Numbered from the stretch's first letter, positions 9,174 to 19,165 are shown. The stretch: 64,000 bases of DNA from CAVQCJ01 sp963711005 (GCA_963711005.1 CAVQCJ010000002.1:1488001-1552000); one strand, 5' to 3'. A program made the numbers and translations. Notes: generated from the sequence alone by a model not told the origin.

Positions 9174-9806
9174 GTGCGGTTGATCGTCGTCGTGGTCCTG
9201 CTCGCCGGCGCCGGGGTGCTCGGCGTCCGGCAGGCGATGGGTCACGCCCACCGGCTCGCGCTCACGCTCGTGCTGCTCCCCGGCCTGCTGCTGGGCATGT
9301 TCGAGTTCGAGAACCACCGGGCGAACGACCTCATGACACACACCGCGTCGGTGCTCGCCGGACGCGACGTCCACGTCACCTGCCAGCGGCTCAGCGGGGC
9401 GTTCGTGGACGCCGGCGCGGAGCTGGGCTACGTCGCCTACGACGGTCCGGGCGGGCGGCCCGGCGACGAGACCGTGATCAAGTACGACACCTGTCAGGCC
9501 CTGTACGACTGGATGGGCTCGGACAAGCAGGACCCGTCCCAGATGGAGGTGGTCGCCGTGCACGTGCTGGCGCACGAGTCCGAGCACCTGGCCGGCGTCA
9601 CCAGCGAGAGCGTCGCCGAGTGCTACTCCGTGCAGACCACCGAGCGCACCGCCGTACTCCTCGGCGCGACGCCGTCGCAGGCCAGGAAGCTGGCCCTGCG
9701 CTATGCCATCGAGGTCTACCCGCTGATGCCCGACGACTACCGCAGCGACGAGTGCCACGACGGGGGACGGCTCGACCTGCACCCGGACTCGCCCCGCTGG
9801 CCCTGA
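9174..9806 (+). CDS. Membrane-anchored hypothetical protein with HExxH motif
   Basis: A 210-residue protein with an N-terminal hydrophobic segment (RLIVVVVLLAGAGVLGV) and a second one near residue 30 (LALTLVLLPGLLLGMF), then a soluble domain. The sequence HVLAHESEHLAGV near residue 137 contains HESEH, an HExxH zinc-protease-like motif, followed by ESVAECYSVQ, where the glutamate could be a third ligand as in zincins. I do not recognise a named family. The GTG at 9174 is chosen because it opens the reading frame just before the hydrophobic segment; no strong ribosome site is visible. Peptidase function is inference from the motif only. Confidence 0.6.
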   Translation: MRLIVVVVLLAGAGVLGVRQAMGHAHRLALTLVLLPGLLLGMFEFENHRANDLMTHTASVLAGRDVHVTCQRLSGAFVDAGAELGYVAYDGPGGRPGDETVIKYDTCQALYDWMGSDKQDPSQMEVVAVHVLAHESEHLAGVTSESVAECYSVQTTERTAVLLGATPSQARKLALRYAIEVYPLMPDDYRSDECHDGGRLDLHPDSPRWP

Positions 9807-9845
9807 CCGCGGCCGGGGCTGACCGGCCCGGCCGCACCCGGCAGG

Positions 9846-9851
9846 TAGACT
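9846..9851 (+). promoter_or_regulatory. Leaderless -10 element for purF
   Basis: TAGACT ends 7 nt before the purF GTG at 9859, and no Shine-Dalgarno sequence is seen, so transcription probably starts at the start codon itself. Confidence 0.55.
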
Positions 9852-9858
9852 CGCACCC

Positions 9859-11411
9859 GTGCCACGTGGCGACGGTCGGCTCAACCACGACCTGCTCCCC
9901 GGCGAGAAGGGTCCGCAGGACGCCTGCGGGGTCTTCGGTGTCTGGGCCCCCGGCGAAGAGGTCGCCAAGCTCACGTACTTCGGGCTGTACGCACTGCAGC
10001 ACCGCGGCCAGGAGTCGGCCGGCATCGCCGTCAGCGACGGCTCGCAGATTCTGGTCTACAAGGACATGGGCCTGGTCGCGCAGGTGTTCGACGAGTCGCA
10101 CCTGTCCTCGCTGCAGGGGCATCTGGCCATCGGGCACTGCCGGTACTCGACCACCGGGTCGAGTGTCTGGGAGAACGCGCAGCCGACCTTCCGCGCGACC
10201 GCGACCGGCTCGATCGCGCTGGGCCACAACGGGAACCTGACCAACACCGGCGAGCTGTTCCGCGAGGTCGAGCAGCTGCGGCCCGAGCGCGGTGAGCTGG
10301 CCCTGTACGGCACCCCGCCGATCCGCTCCACCAGCGACACAGACCTGCTCGCCACGCTGCTCGCCTCGCACCCGGACCTGTCCCTGGAGGCGGCCGCGCT
10401 CGAGGTCCTCCCGACCGTTCGCGGGGCGTTCTCGCTGGTGTGGATGGACGAGACCACGCTGTACGCGGCCCGCGACCCGCAGGGCGTGCGCCCGCTCGTC
10501 CTCGGACGGCTGGAGCGGGGCTGGGTCGTGGCATCGGAGACCGCCGCGCTGGACATCATCGGCGCCTCGTTCGTCCGCGAGGTCGAGCCCGGGGAGCTGG
10601 TGGCCGTGGACGAGCACGGGCTGCGGACCCGGCGGTTCGCCGCGGCCGAGCCCAAGGGCTGCCTGTTCGAGTACGTCTACCTGGCCCGCCCCGACACCGC
10701 GATCAGCGGCCGCAGCACGCACGCGGCCCGGGTCGAGATGGGCCGGCGGCTCGCCAAGGAGGCGCCGGTCGAGGCCGACCTGGTCATCCCGGTGCCCGAG
10801 TCCGGGACTCCGGCGGCGATCGGCTTCAGCCAGATGTCCGGGATCCCGTTCGGCATGGGACTGGTCAAGAACTCCTACGTCGGGCGGACGTTCATCCAGC
10901 CCTCGCAGACGATCCGCCAGCTGGGCATCCGGCTCAAGCTCAACCCGCTGCGCGAGGTGATCTCCGGCCAGCGCCTGGTCGTGGTCGACGACTCGATCGT
11001 TCGCGGCAACACCCAGCGCGCCCTGGTACGCATGCTGCGCGAGGCGGGCGCCGCCGAGGTGCACGTGCGGATCTCCTCCCCACCGGTGAAGTGGCCGTGC
11101 TTCTACGGCATCGACTTCGCGTCGCCGGCCGAGCTGGTCGCGAACGGCCTGACCGTGGACGAGATCCGGCTGTCCATCGGTGCGGACTCGCTGGCGTACA
11201 TCTCGCTGGAGGAGCTGGTGGCCGCGACGACCGTGCCGGCCGAGCGGCTGTGCCGGGCGTGCTTCGACGGTGTCTACCCGATCGCACTCCCGGAGCCGGA
11301 GCTGCTCGGCAAGCACCTGCTGGAAGGGCTGGAGCGGACTGTCGCGACCGACGCCGAGGGGCTGCCGAGCCTGGTCGGCGGCGGCGGCGCCGGGGACGCG
11401 CTGTCCCGCCC

Positions 11412-11415
<4 letters not shown>
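9859..11415 (+). CDS. purF: Amidophosphoribosyltransferase
   Basis: A 518-residue enzyme of the first committed purine step: PRPP plus glutamine to phosphoribosylamine. The Ntn-hydrolase nucleophile is Cys23 in DACGVFG, so a 22-residue propeptide must be removed. The PRPP-binding loop reads VVVDDSIVRGNTQRA. Cysteines in KGCLFEY, WPCFYG and RLCRACFDG match the [4Fe-4S] ligands of the Bacillus-type enzyme, which implies oxygen sensitivity and iron-sulfur-dependent maturation. It overlaps purM by 4 bp (ATGA), so the two are translationally coupled. Confidence 0.96.
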
Positions 11416-12482
<1,067 letters not shown>

Positions 12483-12485
12483 CAG

Positions 12486-12728
12486 TCAGCGGCCGCTGCG
12501 GGCCGAGCTGTCGAGGTCTTCCTCGTCGTCGTCCTCGTCCGCGTCGTACTCCGCGTACGGGTCGTCGTCCTCGTCGGCGTCGACATCGGCGTCGATCTGC
12601 TCCGGTGGACCTGCGGGGCGTTCCCCCGCGAGCTCAGCGCGCAGCGCGTCAAGGTCGGTCCCGTGCGAGCTGTACTTCAGCTCGCGGGCCACCTTGGTCT
12701 GCTTGGCCTTGGCCCGGCCGCGCCCCAT
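12486..12728 (-). CDS. DUF3073 family protein
   Basis: An 80-residue protein starting MGRGRAKAKQTKVARELKYSS, the signature of DUF3073, a short actinobacterial protein of unknown function found beside purM. The N-terminal half is strongly basic and the C-terminal half is a run of acidic residues (DVDADEDDDPYAEYDADEDDD). It is convergent with purM. The 136 bp between it and the upstream vdh gene would hold its promoter; I see no clear palindrome there. Confidence 0.88.
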   Translation of the reverse strand: MGRGRAKAKQTKVARELKYSSHGTDLDALRAELAGERPAGPPEQIDADVDADEDDDPYAEYDADEDDDEEDLDSSARSGR

Positions 12729-12864
12729 GGCTCGACCCCCTCAAGCGGGGCATCGCCCCGGTCGGCGTGTCTGTGTGCGAGCCGCTCTGTTCGAACGACT
12801 CTGGACGAGCAACTCTGTACGACCGACCGGCAGGGCGGTCGACGTCTGCCTAGGGTACAAGCAG

Positions 12865-13962
12865 TCAGGCCGGTCCGGGCACCTGACCGGCCGCCAGACC
12901 GGGGTACAACCGGCCCGCCCACGGGCCGGCCGCCATCCGCTCCTCGGCGATCCGCTCGGCGGCGGTGACCGGGAGCACACCCTCCCGTGCGGCGGCGCCC
13001 AGCACCTCGCGGGTGGTCGCCCCGATCCCGGCCGCGGTGGCGGTGGCCCGCTCCAGGTCGAAGCCGCGCAGCTCGTCGGCCACCTGGATCACCCCGCCGG
13101 AGTTCACCAGGAAGTCGGGCACGTAGAGGATGCCGCGGTCGGCCAGGGTCGCGGCTACCCCCGGATGCGCCAGCTGGTTGTTGGCGGCCCCGCAGACGAC
13201 CTGCGCCGACATCGCGCCGGCGACGGAGTCGTCCAGCTCGGCACCCAGCGAGCAGGGCGCCAGGATGTCCAGCGGCTCGGCGACCAGGGCGTCCCCGTCC
13301 GGCACCGCGACCACCCCGGGATGGGCGTCCAGCACCCTTTGGACCGCCGCCGGGTCCACGTCGGTGACCACCACCTCGGCGCCGTCGGCCAGCAGGTGCT
13401 CGACCAGGTGCGCACCCACCTTCCCCACCCCGCGGATCCCCACCCGCCGGCCGGCCAGCGAGGCGGTGCCCCAGCGGACCTCGGCCGCGGCCCGCATGCC
13501 CTGGAACAGCCCGAACGCCGTGAGCAGGCTGGAGTCGCCGCAGCCGCCCCGCTCCGGCGAGCGGCCGGTCACCCAGCGGCAGGTCTCGTCGATCACGTCC
13601 ATGTCGGCGACGGACGTCCCCGCGTCGCAGGCGGTCACGTAGCGGCCGCCGAGCGCCTCCAGGAACCGGCCGTAGGACCGGAGCAGGTCGGCGGTCTTGT
13701 CCGTCGCCGGGTCGCCGACGATGACGGCCTTGCCGCCGCCGTGCGGAAGCCCGGCCAGGGCGTTCTTGTACGACATCGCCCTGGCCAGGCGCAGCGCGTC
13801 CGCCAGGGCGTCGGCCTCGGTCGCGTACGGCCGGAACCGCGTGCCGCCCAGGGCCGACCCGAGCGCGGTGCTGTGGATCGCCACGTAGCCGAGCAGCCCG
13901 GTCGCGTCGTCCCGGAACCGCACGACCTGTTCGTGCTCGGCGGCCGAGAGGGGGTCGGTCAT
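12865..13962 (-). CDS. vdh: Glu/Leu/Phe/Val dehydrogenase, valine dehydrogenase type
   Basis: A 365-residue NAD-dependent amino-acid dehydrogenase, oxidatively deaminating branched-chain amino acids (valine in Streptomyces Vdh). The catalytic lysine segment MSYKNALAGLPHGGGKAVI and the Rossmann region GIRGVGKVGAHLVEHLLADGA are clear. The ATG at 13962 is preferred over 14013 because it gives the usual length (about 364 residues) and because a TACGCT -10 hexamer ends 7 nt before it. It lies between DUF3073 and bldC exactly as in Streptomyces. It may supply acyl-CoA precursors or nitrogen from valine. Confidence 0.9.
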   Translation of the reverse strand: MTDPLSAAEHEQVVRFRDDATGLLGYVAIHSTALGSALGGTRFRPYATEADALADALRLARAMSYKNALAGLPHGGGKAVIVGDPATDKTADLLRSYGRFLEALGGRYVTACDAGTSVADMDVIDETCRWVTGRSPERGGCGDSSLLTAFGLFQGMRAAAEVRWGTASLAGRRVGIRGVGKVGAHLVEHLLADGAEVVVTDVDPAAVQRVLDAHPGVVAVPDGDALVAEPLDILAPCSLGAELDDSVAGAMSAQVVCGAANNQLAHPGVAATLADRGILYVPDFLVNSGGVIQVADELRGFDLERATATAAGIGATTREVLGAAAREGVLPVTAAERIAEERMAAGPWAGRLYPGLAAGQVPGPA

Positions 13963-13969
13963 GGCCCGA

Positions 13970-13975
13970 AGCGTA
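13970..13975 (-). promoter_or_regulatory. Leaderless -10 element for vdh
   Basis: On the minus strand TACGCT is followed by 7 nt and then the ATG at 13962. There is no Shine-Dalgarno sequence. Confidence 0.5.
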
Positions 13976-14134
13976 GATCCGCCGCTGCCGTCCGGGTGAT
14001 CGTCGGCGGCCACCGACTAGTCCGTCCGGGCTACCGCGGGCCTAGCCCTTACGGGCCATATCGGACAACCCGGACGGAAGGGATGATGTGCGCGGCTGAC
14101 CGTCGCCGCGACGGTCCATCCAGGAGGCACCAGC

Positions 14135-14344
14135 GTGACCACCCGTACCCCCGACGCCGAGCCGCTGCTGACCCCGTCCGAGGTCGCGGCGATGTTCCGC
14201 GTCGACCCGAAGACGGTCACCCGCTGGGCCAAGGCCGGCAAGCTGACCTCGATCCGCACGCTCGGCGGGCACCGCCGCTACCGCGAGGCCGAGGTCCGGG
14301 AGCTGCTCGGCCAGATACCGCAGCAGCGCGACTCGGGGGACTAG
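14135..14344 (+). CDS. bldC: BldC, MerR-like developmental DNA-binding protein
   Basis: A 69-residue protein that is almost entirely a winged-helix MerR-type DNA-binding domain: LLTPSEVAAMFRVDPKTVTRWAKAGKL followed by the wing TLGGHRRYRE. It has no effector domain, as in BldC of Streptomyces, which binds direct repeats cooperatively and delays differentiation. The GTG at 14135 has AGGAGG at 14122-14127. Its position next to vdh and purM is the conserved context. In a non-sporulating host its role would differ. Confidence 0.93.
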   Translation: MTTRTPDAEPLLTPSEVAAMFRVDPKTVTRWAKAGKLTSIRTLGGHRRYREAEVRELLGQIPQQRDSGD

Positions 14345-14415
14345 ACCCGGGGCGGGAGCGCCGCCCGGGCCGTCCGACAAGGCGGCCCGGACGGCTGCTG
14401 CCCCACCCCTCCGCG

Positions 14416-14485
14416 GCTTCACCCCGCGGACTGCTGTGTGGGAGGGCTCCCACCGGCGAACTTGCAGCAACCTACGAGGTGAAGC
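14416..14485 (+). repeat. 70-bp inverted-repeat element, copy 1
   Basis: The element is bounded by GCTTCACC (14416-14423) and its exact reverse complement GGTGAAGC (14478-14485). Inside, 14438-14453 forms a 6-bp stem with a GGGC loop. It aligns without gaps to the element at 19166-19235 (48 of 70 positions by my count), with identical ends and the shared core TGGGAGGGCT at the same offset. It lies between bldC and the convergent esterase gene. It could be a structured RNA, a small non-autonomous element or a terminator. Confidence 0.65.
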
Positions 14486-14498
14486 GGGGCCGCGGGGG

Positions 14499-15476
14499 TC
14501 AGGTGACGCGGGCGGCGAGCCAGTCGAGCTGCTCGGCGTGCTGGAACGCCGCCCCACCCTCGTGCTCGTTGTACGGGTAGACGGTGATCGACTTCTCGAG
14601 GCCGCCGTAGGCGTTGAAGGCGGCGAACACCGTCGACGGCGGGCACACCTTGTCCATCAGCGCCACCGAGAACAGCGCCGGCGCCGACGCCAGCCGTCCG
14701 AGCACCGCGCCGTCGAAGTACGCCAGCGTCCCGAAGACCTGCTCCACCTGGTCGCGGTGCGCCTTCAGGTAACCGACGATCTCGCCGTACGGGTCCTCGT
14801 CGGTGATCTCGGTCGCCCGCCGGAAGTGGCACAGGAACGGCACGTCCGGCAGCACCCCGACCAGCCCGCTGGCCAGCGCGCCCACGGCGATGCTGATCCC
14901 GCCGCCCTGGCTGCCGCCGGTCACGGCGACCCGGTCCGGGTCCACCGCCGGGTGCGTCCGGACCGCGTCGACGGCGCGGACCGCGTCGGTGAACACCCGC
15001 CGGTAGTAGTAGGCGTCCGGGTCGAGCACCCCCCGGGTCATGAACCCGGGGTACGAAGGCCCGCCGGTGCCGCCGCTGTCGGCCGTGTCGCCCGCCGTCG
15101 AGCCGGTCCCCTGCCCACGGGTGTCGACGACCAGGCAGGCGTACCCCGCCAGCGTCCACACGCTGACCTCGTGCGCCAGCCCCCGCCCGCCGGTGTAGCC
15201 GAGGTAGCGCACCACCGTCGGCAGCCGCCCGCCGCTGCCCGCCGGGACGTGCAGCCAACCCCGAACCGGGTCGGCCCCGAAGCCGGGGAACGTGACGTCG
15301 TAAGCCTCGACCAGCTTCAGCCGGGTGCGGACCGCGGCGAACACCGGCTCGGACCCGGCACCGACCGCGCGGGCCTGGGTGAGCGTGCGCGCCCAGAACT
15401 CCTCGAGGTCCGGCGGTGCCGGCGGACGCGGGTCGTAGTGCCGCAGCTCGTCCAGCGAAAGGTCGAACAGCGCCAT
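14499..15476 (-). CDS. Acetylxylan esterase / cephalosporin-C deacetylase family (AXE1)
   Basis: A 325-residue alpha/beta-hydrolase. The N-terminus (MALFDLSLDELRHYDP...PPDLEEFW) and the nucleophile elbow VTGGSQGGGISIAVGAL near residue 180 match the AXE1 family, which removes acetyl groups from sugars and related esters. The histidine is probably in NEHEGG near residue 305. No signal peptide is seen, so it should act in the cytoplasm on imported acetylated saccharides. It starts 10 bp after the oxidoreductase gene, so the two form an operon. Confidence 0.88.
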   Translation of the reverse strand: MALFDLSLDELRHYDPRPPAPPDLEEFWARTLTQARAVGAGSEPVFAAVRTRLKLVEAYDVTFPGFGADPVRGWLHVPAGSGGRLPTVVRYLGYTGGRGLAHEVSVWTLAGYACLVVDTRGQGTGSTAGDTADSGGTGGPSYPGFMTRGVLDPDAYYYRRVFTDAVRAVDAVRTHPAVDPDRVAVTGGSQGGGISIAVGALASGLVGVLPDVPFLCHFRRATEITDEDPYGEIVGYLKAHRDQVEQVFGTLAYFDGAVLGRLASAPALFSVALMDKVCPPSTVFAAFNAYGGLEKSITVYPYNEHEGGAAFQHAEQLDWLAARVT

Positions 15477-15486
15477 CGCCGCCGCC

Positions 15487-16479
15487 TCAGGCCCGCTCGG
15501 CTGGGTACGTGAGGCCGATCTGGCTCCGCACCTCGTCCATGGTGGCCATCACCGAACAGCTCTCGTCCAGTGGCAGCACCGGGCTCTCGGTCAGCCCGGC
15601 CCGCAGGCAGCGAGCCACCTCGGCCGCCTGGTACCGCAGGCCGTGGCCCACCCGCGGCTCGTCGAAGCGCTCCAGCACCTCGTCGTCGCGGTCCAGCACC
15701 GAGAAGGACGTCGGGGTGTACCAGGTCCCGTCGATCTCGATCCGGGCGTCGGTCCCGACGATCGCCGCCCGGTTCGGGCCGGCCCCCCACAGCGTCGTGG
15801 TCAGGACCGCCTGCGCACCGCCGCCGTACTGCAGCAGCACCGACGTCTGCCCGTCGACGCCGGTGTCGGTCATGTCGCCGACAGCGGTGATCGTCCGTGG
15901 CGAGCCGAGCACGGACGAGGCGAACGAGACCGGGTAGACGCCCAGGTCCAGCAGCGCCCCGCCGCCGAGCATCGGCGCGAACAGCCGGAAGTCCGGGTCG
16001 TACGCGAACCACTGCCCGTGGTCGGCCTGCACGGTGACGATCCGGCCGAGCGTGCCGGCGGCGAGGATCTCGCGGACCCGCACCATGTGCGGCAGGAACC
16101 TCGCCCACATCCCCTCCATCAGGAACAGCCCGCGGGACCGGGCCAGCGCGATCACGTCGTCCGCCTCGGCGGCGTTGAGCATGAACGGCTTCTCGCACAG
16201 CACCGCCTTGCCCGCCTCCAGCGCCAGCCTGGTCGCGTCGTGGTGGCCGGGGTGCGGCGTGGACACGTACACCGCATCGACCTCGGGGTCGGCGACGAGA
16301 GCGGCGTACGACGGATGCCGGTTGCGCGCGCCGACCTTGGCGCCGAAGACGTCCGCGGTGTCCTGCGCCCGCGACCCGACAGCGACCAGCTCGGCGTCGT
16401 CGAGGAGCTGCAGGTCGTTGGCGAAGGCGGTGGCGATCCCGCCGGTACCGATGATTCCCCAGCGCAGGCGTTCGGTCAT
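15487..16479 (-). CDS. Gfo/Idh/MocA family NAD(P)-dependent oxidoreductase
   Basis: A 330-residue dehydrogenase of sugars or cyclitols. The Rossmann motif is WGIIGTGGIATAFA at the N-terminus and the conserved EKPF motif with its lysine is VLCEKPFML. The downstream half contains the typical alpha/beta domain (GRIVTVQADHGQWFAYDPDFRLF). The ATG at 16479, preceded by AAGGA, is chosen; longer starts up to 16584 would overlap the promoter of the divergent VOC gene and add unrelated residues. Operon with the esterase suggests a saccharide pathway, but the substrate is unknown. Confidence 0.87.
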   Translation of the reverse strand: MTERLRWGIIGTGGIATAFANDLQLLDDAELVAVGSRAQDTADVFGAKVGARNRHPSYAALVADPEVDAVYVSTPHPGHHDATRLALEAGKAVLCEKPFMLNAAEADDVIALARSRGLFLMEGMWARFLPHMVRVREILAAGTLGRIVTVQADHGQWFAYDPDFRLFAPMLGGGALLDLGVYPVSFASSVLGSPRTITAVGDMTDTGVDGQTSVLLQYGGGAQAVLTTTLWGAGPNRAAIVGTDARIEIDGTWYTPTSFSVLDRDDEVLERFDEPRVGHGLRYQAAEVARCLRAGLTESPVLPLDESCSVMATMDEVRSQIGLTYPAERA

Positions 16480-16562
16480 GGGCAGATCCTTCCGGGCGCG
16501 GGGACCGGGGCGCCAGCCGGGGTCCGTGGCCGACCCGCTCTTGCCGTCGGGGGGTTCCGGGC

Positions 16563-16590
16563 GTTCGGATGGTGCCATGACCATCCGAAC
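16563..16590. promoter_or_regulatory. Perfect 11-bp inverted repeat straddling the VOC start codon
   Basis: Arms 16563-16573 and 16580-16590 are perfect reverse complements; the 6-nt spacer GCCATG contains the ATG at 16577-16579. It may be an operator near the transcription start or an RNA hairpin that hides the start codon. There is no Shine-Dalgarno sequence upstream. Confidence 0.6.
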
Positions 16591-17350
16591 CGCGCCCTGG
16601 CCGGCCGGTGTCCCTTGCTGGATCGACCTGCAGGTCCCCGACGTCCCCGCGGCCCAGGAGTTCTACGGTGCCGTCCTCGGCTGGACCTTCGCCCCGCCCG
16701 CCCAGGAGTTCGGCGGGTACGTGGTCGCCGAGTCCCACGGCGCCATGGCCGCGGGGATCGGCCCCGCGCAGGCAGGCGCCGCGATCGCCTGGACCTTGTA
16801 CCTGGCCAGCGAGGACGCCGATGCGACCGCGAAGTCCGTCGAGGTCGCCGGCGGCACCGTGGTGCTGCCACCGGGCGACGTCGGCCCGCTCGGGCGGATG
16901 TTCCTCGCCGCCGACCCGACCGGTGCGGTCTTCGGCGTCTGGCAGGCCGGGGACAACCACGGCGCGGGCGTGGTCAACGAGCCCGGCGGGCTGTCCTGGG
17001 AGGACCTGCGCTCGCACGATGCCGACGCGGCGCGCGCGTTCTACCGCGACGTCTTCGGCTACGACTACGCACCCGTCGAGGGCGCCGGACCCGACTACAC
17101 GACGTTCTCCCTCGCCGGCGAGGGCGCCCCGCGCGGCGGGATCGGCGGGATGTTCGGCGCCGAGGACCGGCCCTCGCACTGGCTCGCCTACTTCGGCGTG
17201 CAGGACGCCGCGGCGGCCACCGCGGCGGCCGAGCGGCTGGGCGGCTCGGTCGCGCTGCCCGGTTTCGAGACCCCGTTCGGCGTGATGGCCGGGATCGTCG
17301 ACCCCTGGGGCAGCTCGTTCTGGGTGGTCCAGCAGTCCGGCCAGGCCTAG
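16577..17350 (+). CDS. VOC (glyoxalase/bleomycin-resistance fold) family protein, two domains
   Basis: A 257-residue protein with two tandem VOC repeats: WIDLQVPDVPAAQEFYGAVLGWTF at about residues 13-36 and WEDLRSHDADAARAFYRDVFGYDY at about 137-160. Each repeat ends with the usual beta strands (DPTGAVFGVWQ and DPWGSSFWVVQ). Proteins of this architecture are often annotated as 27-kDa antigen or glyoxalase-like. Substrate and metal use are unknown. The start codon lies in the loop of a perfect inverted repeat, suggesting tight control. It is divergent from the oxidoreductase-esterase operon. Confidence 0.85.
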   Translation: MTIRTAPWPAGVPCWIDLQVPDVPAAQEFYGAVLGWTFAPPAQEFGGYVVAESHGAMAAGIGPAQAGAAIAWTLYLASEDADATAKSVEVAGGTVVLPPGDVGPLGRMFLAADPTGAVFGVWQAGDNHGAGVVNEPGGLSWEDLRSHDADAARAFYRDVFGYDYAPVEGAGPDYTTFSLAGEGAPRGGIGGMFGAEDRPSHWLAYFGVQDAAAATAAAERLGGSVALPGFETPFGVMAGIVDPWGSSFWVVQQSGQA

Positions 17351-17374
17351 CCGGTCCGGGCGGCGTGGAGCTGC

Positions 17375-17872
17375 TCAGGAGCTGGCAGTCCGGGCTTGCT
17401 GGTCCAGGGCCTTGTCGACGGCGTCCATGTCGTAGCCCGGTCGCACCAGGTCGAAGCCGACCGCGCGGATCTCTGCCCGGGTGCGGTCGCCGATGGTCTG
17501 GAAGAACACGTCGACCTGTTCGGCCTGGTAGCCCTTGGCTGTGCCGGAGAACCGGCCCTCCCCGACGTGGGTCGCCTTGGCCAGCGGGCGTCGCAGGTAG
17601 AGCCAGATGAGCACCGAGAAGGCCGCCGCGACGACGAGCGTGCTGAGGCTGTACAGCAGCGTTGCCCACCGACTCACGGGTGCCCCCGGAGTGTCGCCGA
17701 TGCCGGCGTCATGTCCGGTGACGGTGCTCCAGAGTCCCTGGGCCGTCGCCCACCAGGCCACGGCCGCGATGATCGGAGGGATCGCGCTCATGTTCGACGC
17801 GCCCCACAGGCTGGGGCGTGGGCGGTCCCGCCAGCGCAGCTTGCCGCCATTGCGGCCTCCGGTAGCGCTCAC
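17375..17872 (-). CDS. Membrane protein with DivIVA-like C-terminal repeats
   Basis: A 165-residue protein with two hydrophobic segments (IPPIIAAVAWWATAQGLW and LLYSLSTLVVAAAFSVLIWLYL) and a cytoplasmic tail with two motifs of the DivIVA-domain type: FSGTAKGYQAEQVDVFFQTI and RAVGFDLVRPGYDMDAVDKAL. In actinomycetes these 'DivIVA domain' repeats are found in small membrane proteins near growth and wall genes, but full coiled coil is missing here. The GTG at 17872 overlaps the stop of the sigma factor gene (17869), so it is translationally coupled to it. The link to that sigma factor is unusual and may be fortuitous. Confidence 0.65.
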   Translation of the reverse strand: MSATGGRNGGKLRWRDRPRPSLWGASNMSAIPPIIAAVAWWATAQGLWSTVTGHDAGIGDTPGAPVSRWATLLYSLSTLVVAAAFSVLIWLYLRRPLAKATHVGEGRFSGTAKGYQAEQVDVFFQTIGDRTRAEIRAVGFDLVRPGYDMDAVDKALDQQARTASS

Positions 17873-19137
17873 GCTTCCCTCGCCGCGTCAGCGGCCCGGC
17901 GGCGCGACAGCTCGCGCTCCCGTTCGTTGCGGGTCATCGCGGCCGCGCGCTCGAACTCGACCTGCGCCTCCCCTGGCCGGCCCAGCTTCATCAGCAGGTC
18001 GCCGCGCACGCTGGGCAGCAGGTGGTACCCGCGCAGGGCCGGCTCGTCCGTCAGCGCGTCGACCAGGTCGAGGGCGGGCTGCGGGCCGTACGCCATCGAC
18101 ACCGCCACGGCGCGGTTGAGCTCCACCACCGGCGACGGCGTCACCCTGGCGAGCGCCGCGTACAGCGCGGCGATGCGCGGCCAGTCCGTGTCGTCCGCCC
18201 GGAAGGCGCGCGCGTGGCAGGCGGCGATCTCGGCCTGCAGGACGTACGGCCCGCCGGATCCGTCCAGCTCCTCGGCCCTGGCCAGCGCGGCCAGGCCCCG
18301 GTTGATCAGCAGCCGGTCCCAGCCGGTCCGGTCCTGGTCGAGCAGCAGCACCGGCTCACCCTCCGGTCCCCGGCGCGCGCCGACACGGGACGCCTGGATC
18401 TCCATCAGCGCCACCAGGCCGTGCACCTCCGGCTCGTCCGGGGTCAGCTGCGCGAGCAGCCGGCCCAGCCGCAGCGCGTCCCCGCACAGCTCCGGCCGCA
18501 TCCAGTCGGCACCGGACGTCGCCGAGTAGCCCTCGTTGAAGATCAGGTAGACCACCTCGAGCACGGAGGCGAGCCGCTCGGGCCGGTCGGCAGCGGCCGG
18601 GACCTCGAACGGGACGTCGGCTGTCGCCAGCGTCTTCTTCGCCCGCACGATGCGTTGGGCGATCGTCGGCTCGGGGACCAGGTACGCACGGGCGATCTCG
18701 GTGGTGGTCAGGCCGCCGAGCAGCCGCAGCGTCAGCGCGACCCGCGCCGGGACGCCCAGCACCGGGTGGCAGGCGGTGAACACCAGCCGCAGCAGGTCGT
18801 CGTCGATGTCGTCGGAGAACGCGCGGTCGAAGTCCGGGGTCACCGCCGCGCCGCCGTCGGCCAGCTCGCGCCCGATCTCCGCGTACCTGGTCCGCAGCCG
18901 CTCGTGGCGCCGGAACAGGTCGACCGCTCGCCGCCGCGCCACGGTCATCAGCCAGCCGCGCGCGTTGCGCGGGACCCCTTCGACCGGCCACTGCTCGAGC
19001 GCGGCGACGAGAGCGTCCTGGGCGAGCTCCTCGGCCAGACCCAGGTCACCGGTGTAACGGGTGAGCCCGGCGACCAACCGCGGGTACTCCAGCCGGAACA
19101 CGGTCTCGATCGCCGCGCGGCTCTGCGACCCCGTCAC
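17869..19137 (-). CDS. ECF42-type RNA polymerase sigma factor with C-terminal TPR-like extension
   Basis: A 422-residue sigma factor. Region 2 is seen as YPRLVAGLTRYTGDLGLAEELAQDAL...GWLMTVARRRAVDLFRR (residues about 14-76) and region 4 as LTLRLLGGLTTTEIARAYLVPEPTIAQRIVRAKK (about 135-168). The remaining 250 residues are helical and TPR-like (LEVVYLIFNEGYSA, LLINRGLAALARAEEL), the hallmark of the ECF42 group. ECF42 factors have no anti-sigma factor; the extension controls activity, and DGPF proteins encoded nearby are the typical targets. The DGPF gene lies upstream at 19251-19586. Confidence 0.92.
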   Translation of the reverse strand: MTGSQSRAAIETVFRLEYPRLVAGLTRYTGDLGLAEELAQDALVAALEQWPVEGVPRNARGWLMTVARRRAVDLFRRHERLRTRYAEIGRELADGGAAVTPDFDRAFSDDIDDDLLRLVFTACHPVLGVPARVALTLRLLGGLTTTEIARAYLVPEPTIAQRIVRAKKTLATADVPFEVPAAADRPERLASVLEVVYLIFNEGYSATSGADWMRPELCGDALRLGRLLAQLTPDEPEVHGLVALMEIQASRVGARRGPEGEPVLLLDQDRTGWDRLLINRGLAALARAEELDGSGGPYVLQAEIAACHARAFRADDTDWPRIAALYAALARVTPSPVVELNRAVAVSMAYGPQPALDLVDALTDEPALRGYHLLPSVRGDLLMKLGRPGEAQVEFERAAAMTRNERERELSRRRAADAAREA

Positions 19138-19165
19138 CTGCCGATCTCACCACAGCGCGAGCACC

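Noticed and set aside
16480..16584. N-terminal extension of the Gfo/Idh/MocA gene to 16584
   Set aside because: It would overlap the divergent VOC start, adds residues before a complete Rossmann start, and the ATG at 16479 has a ribosome site.
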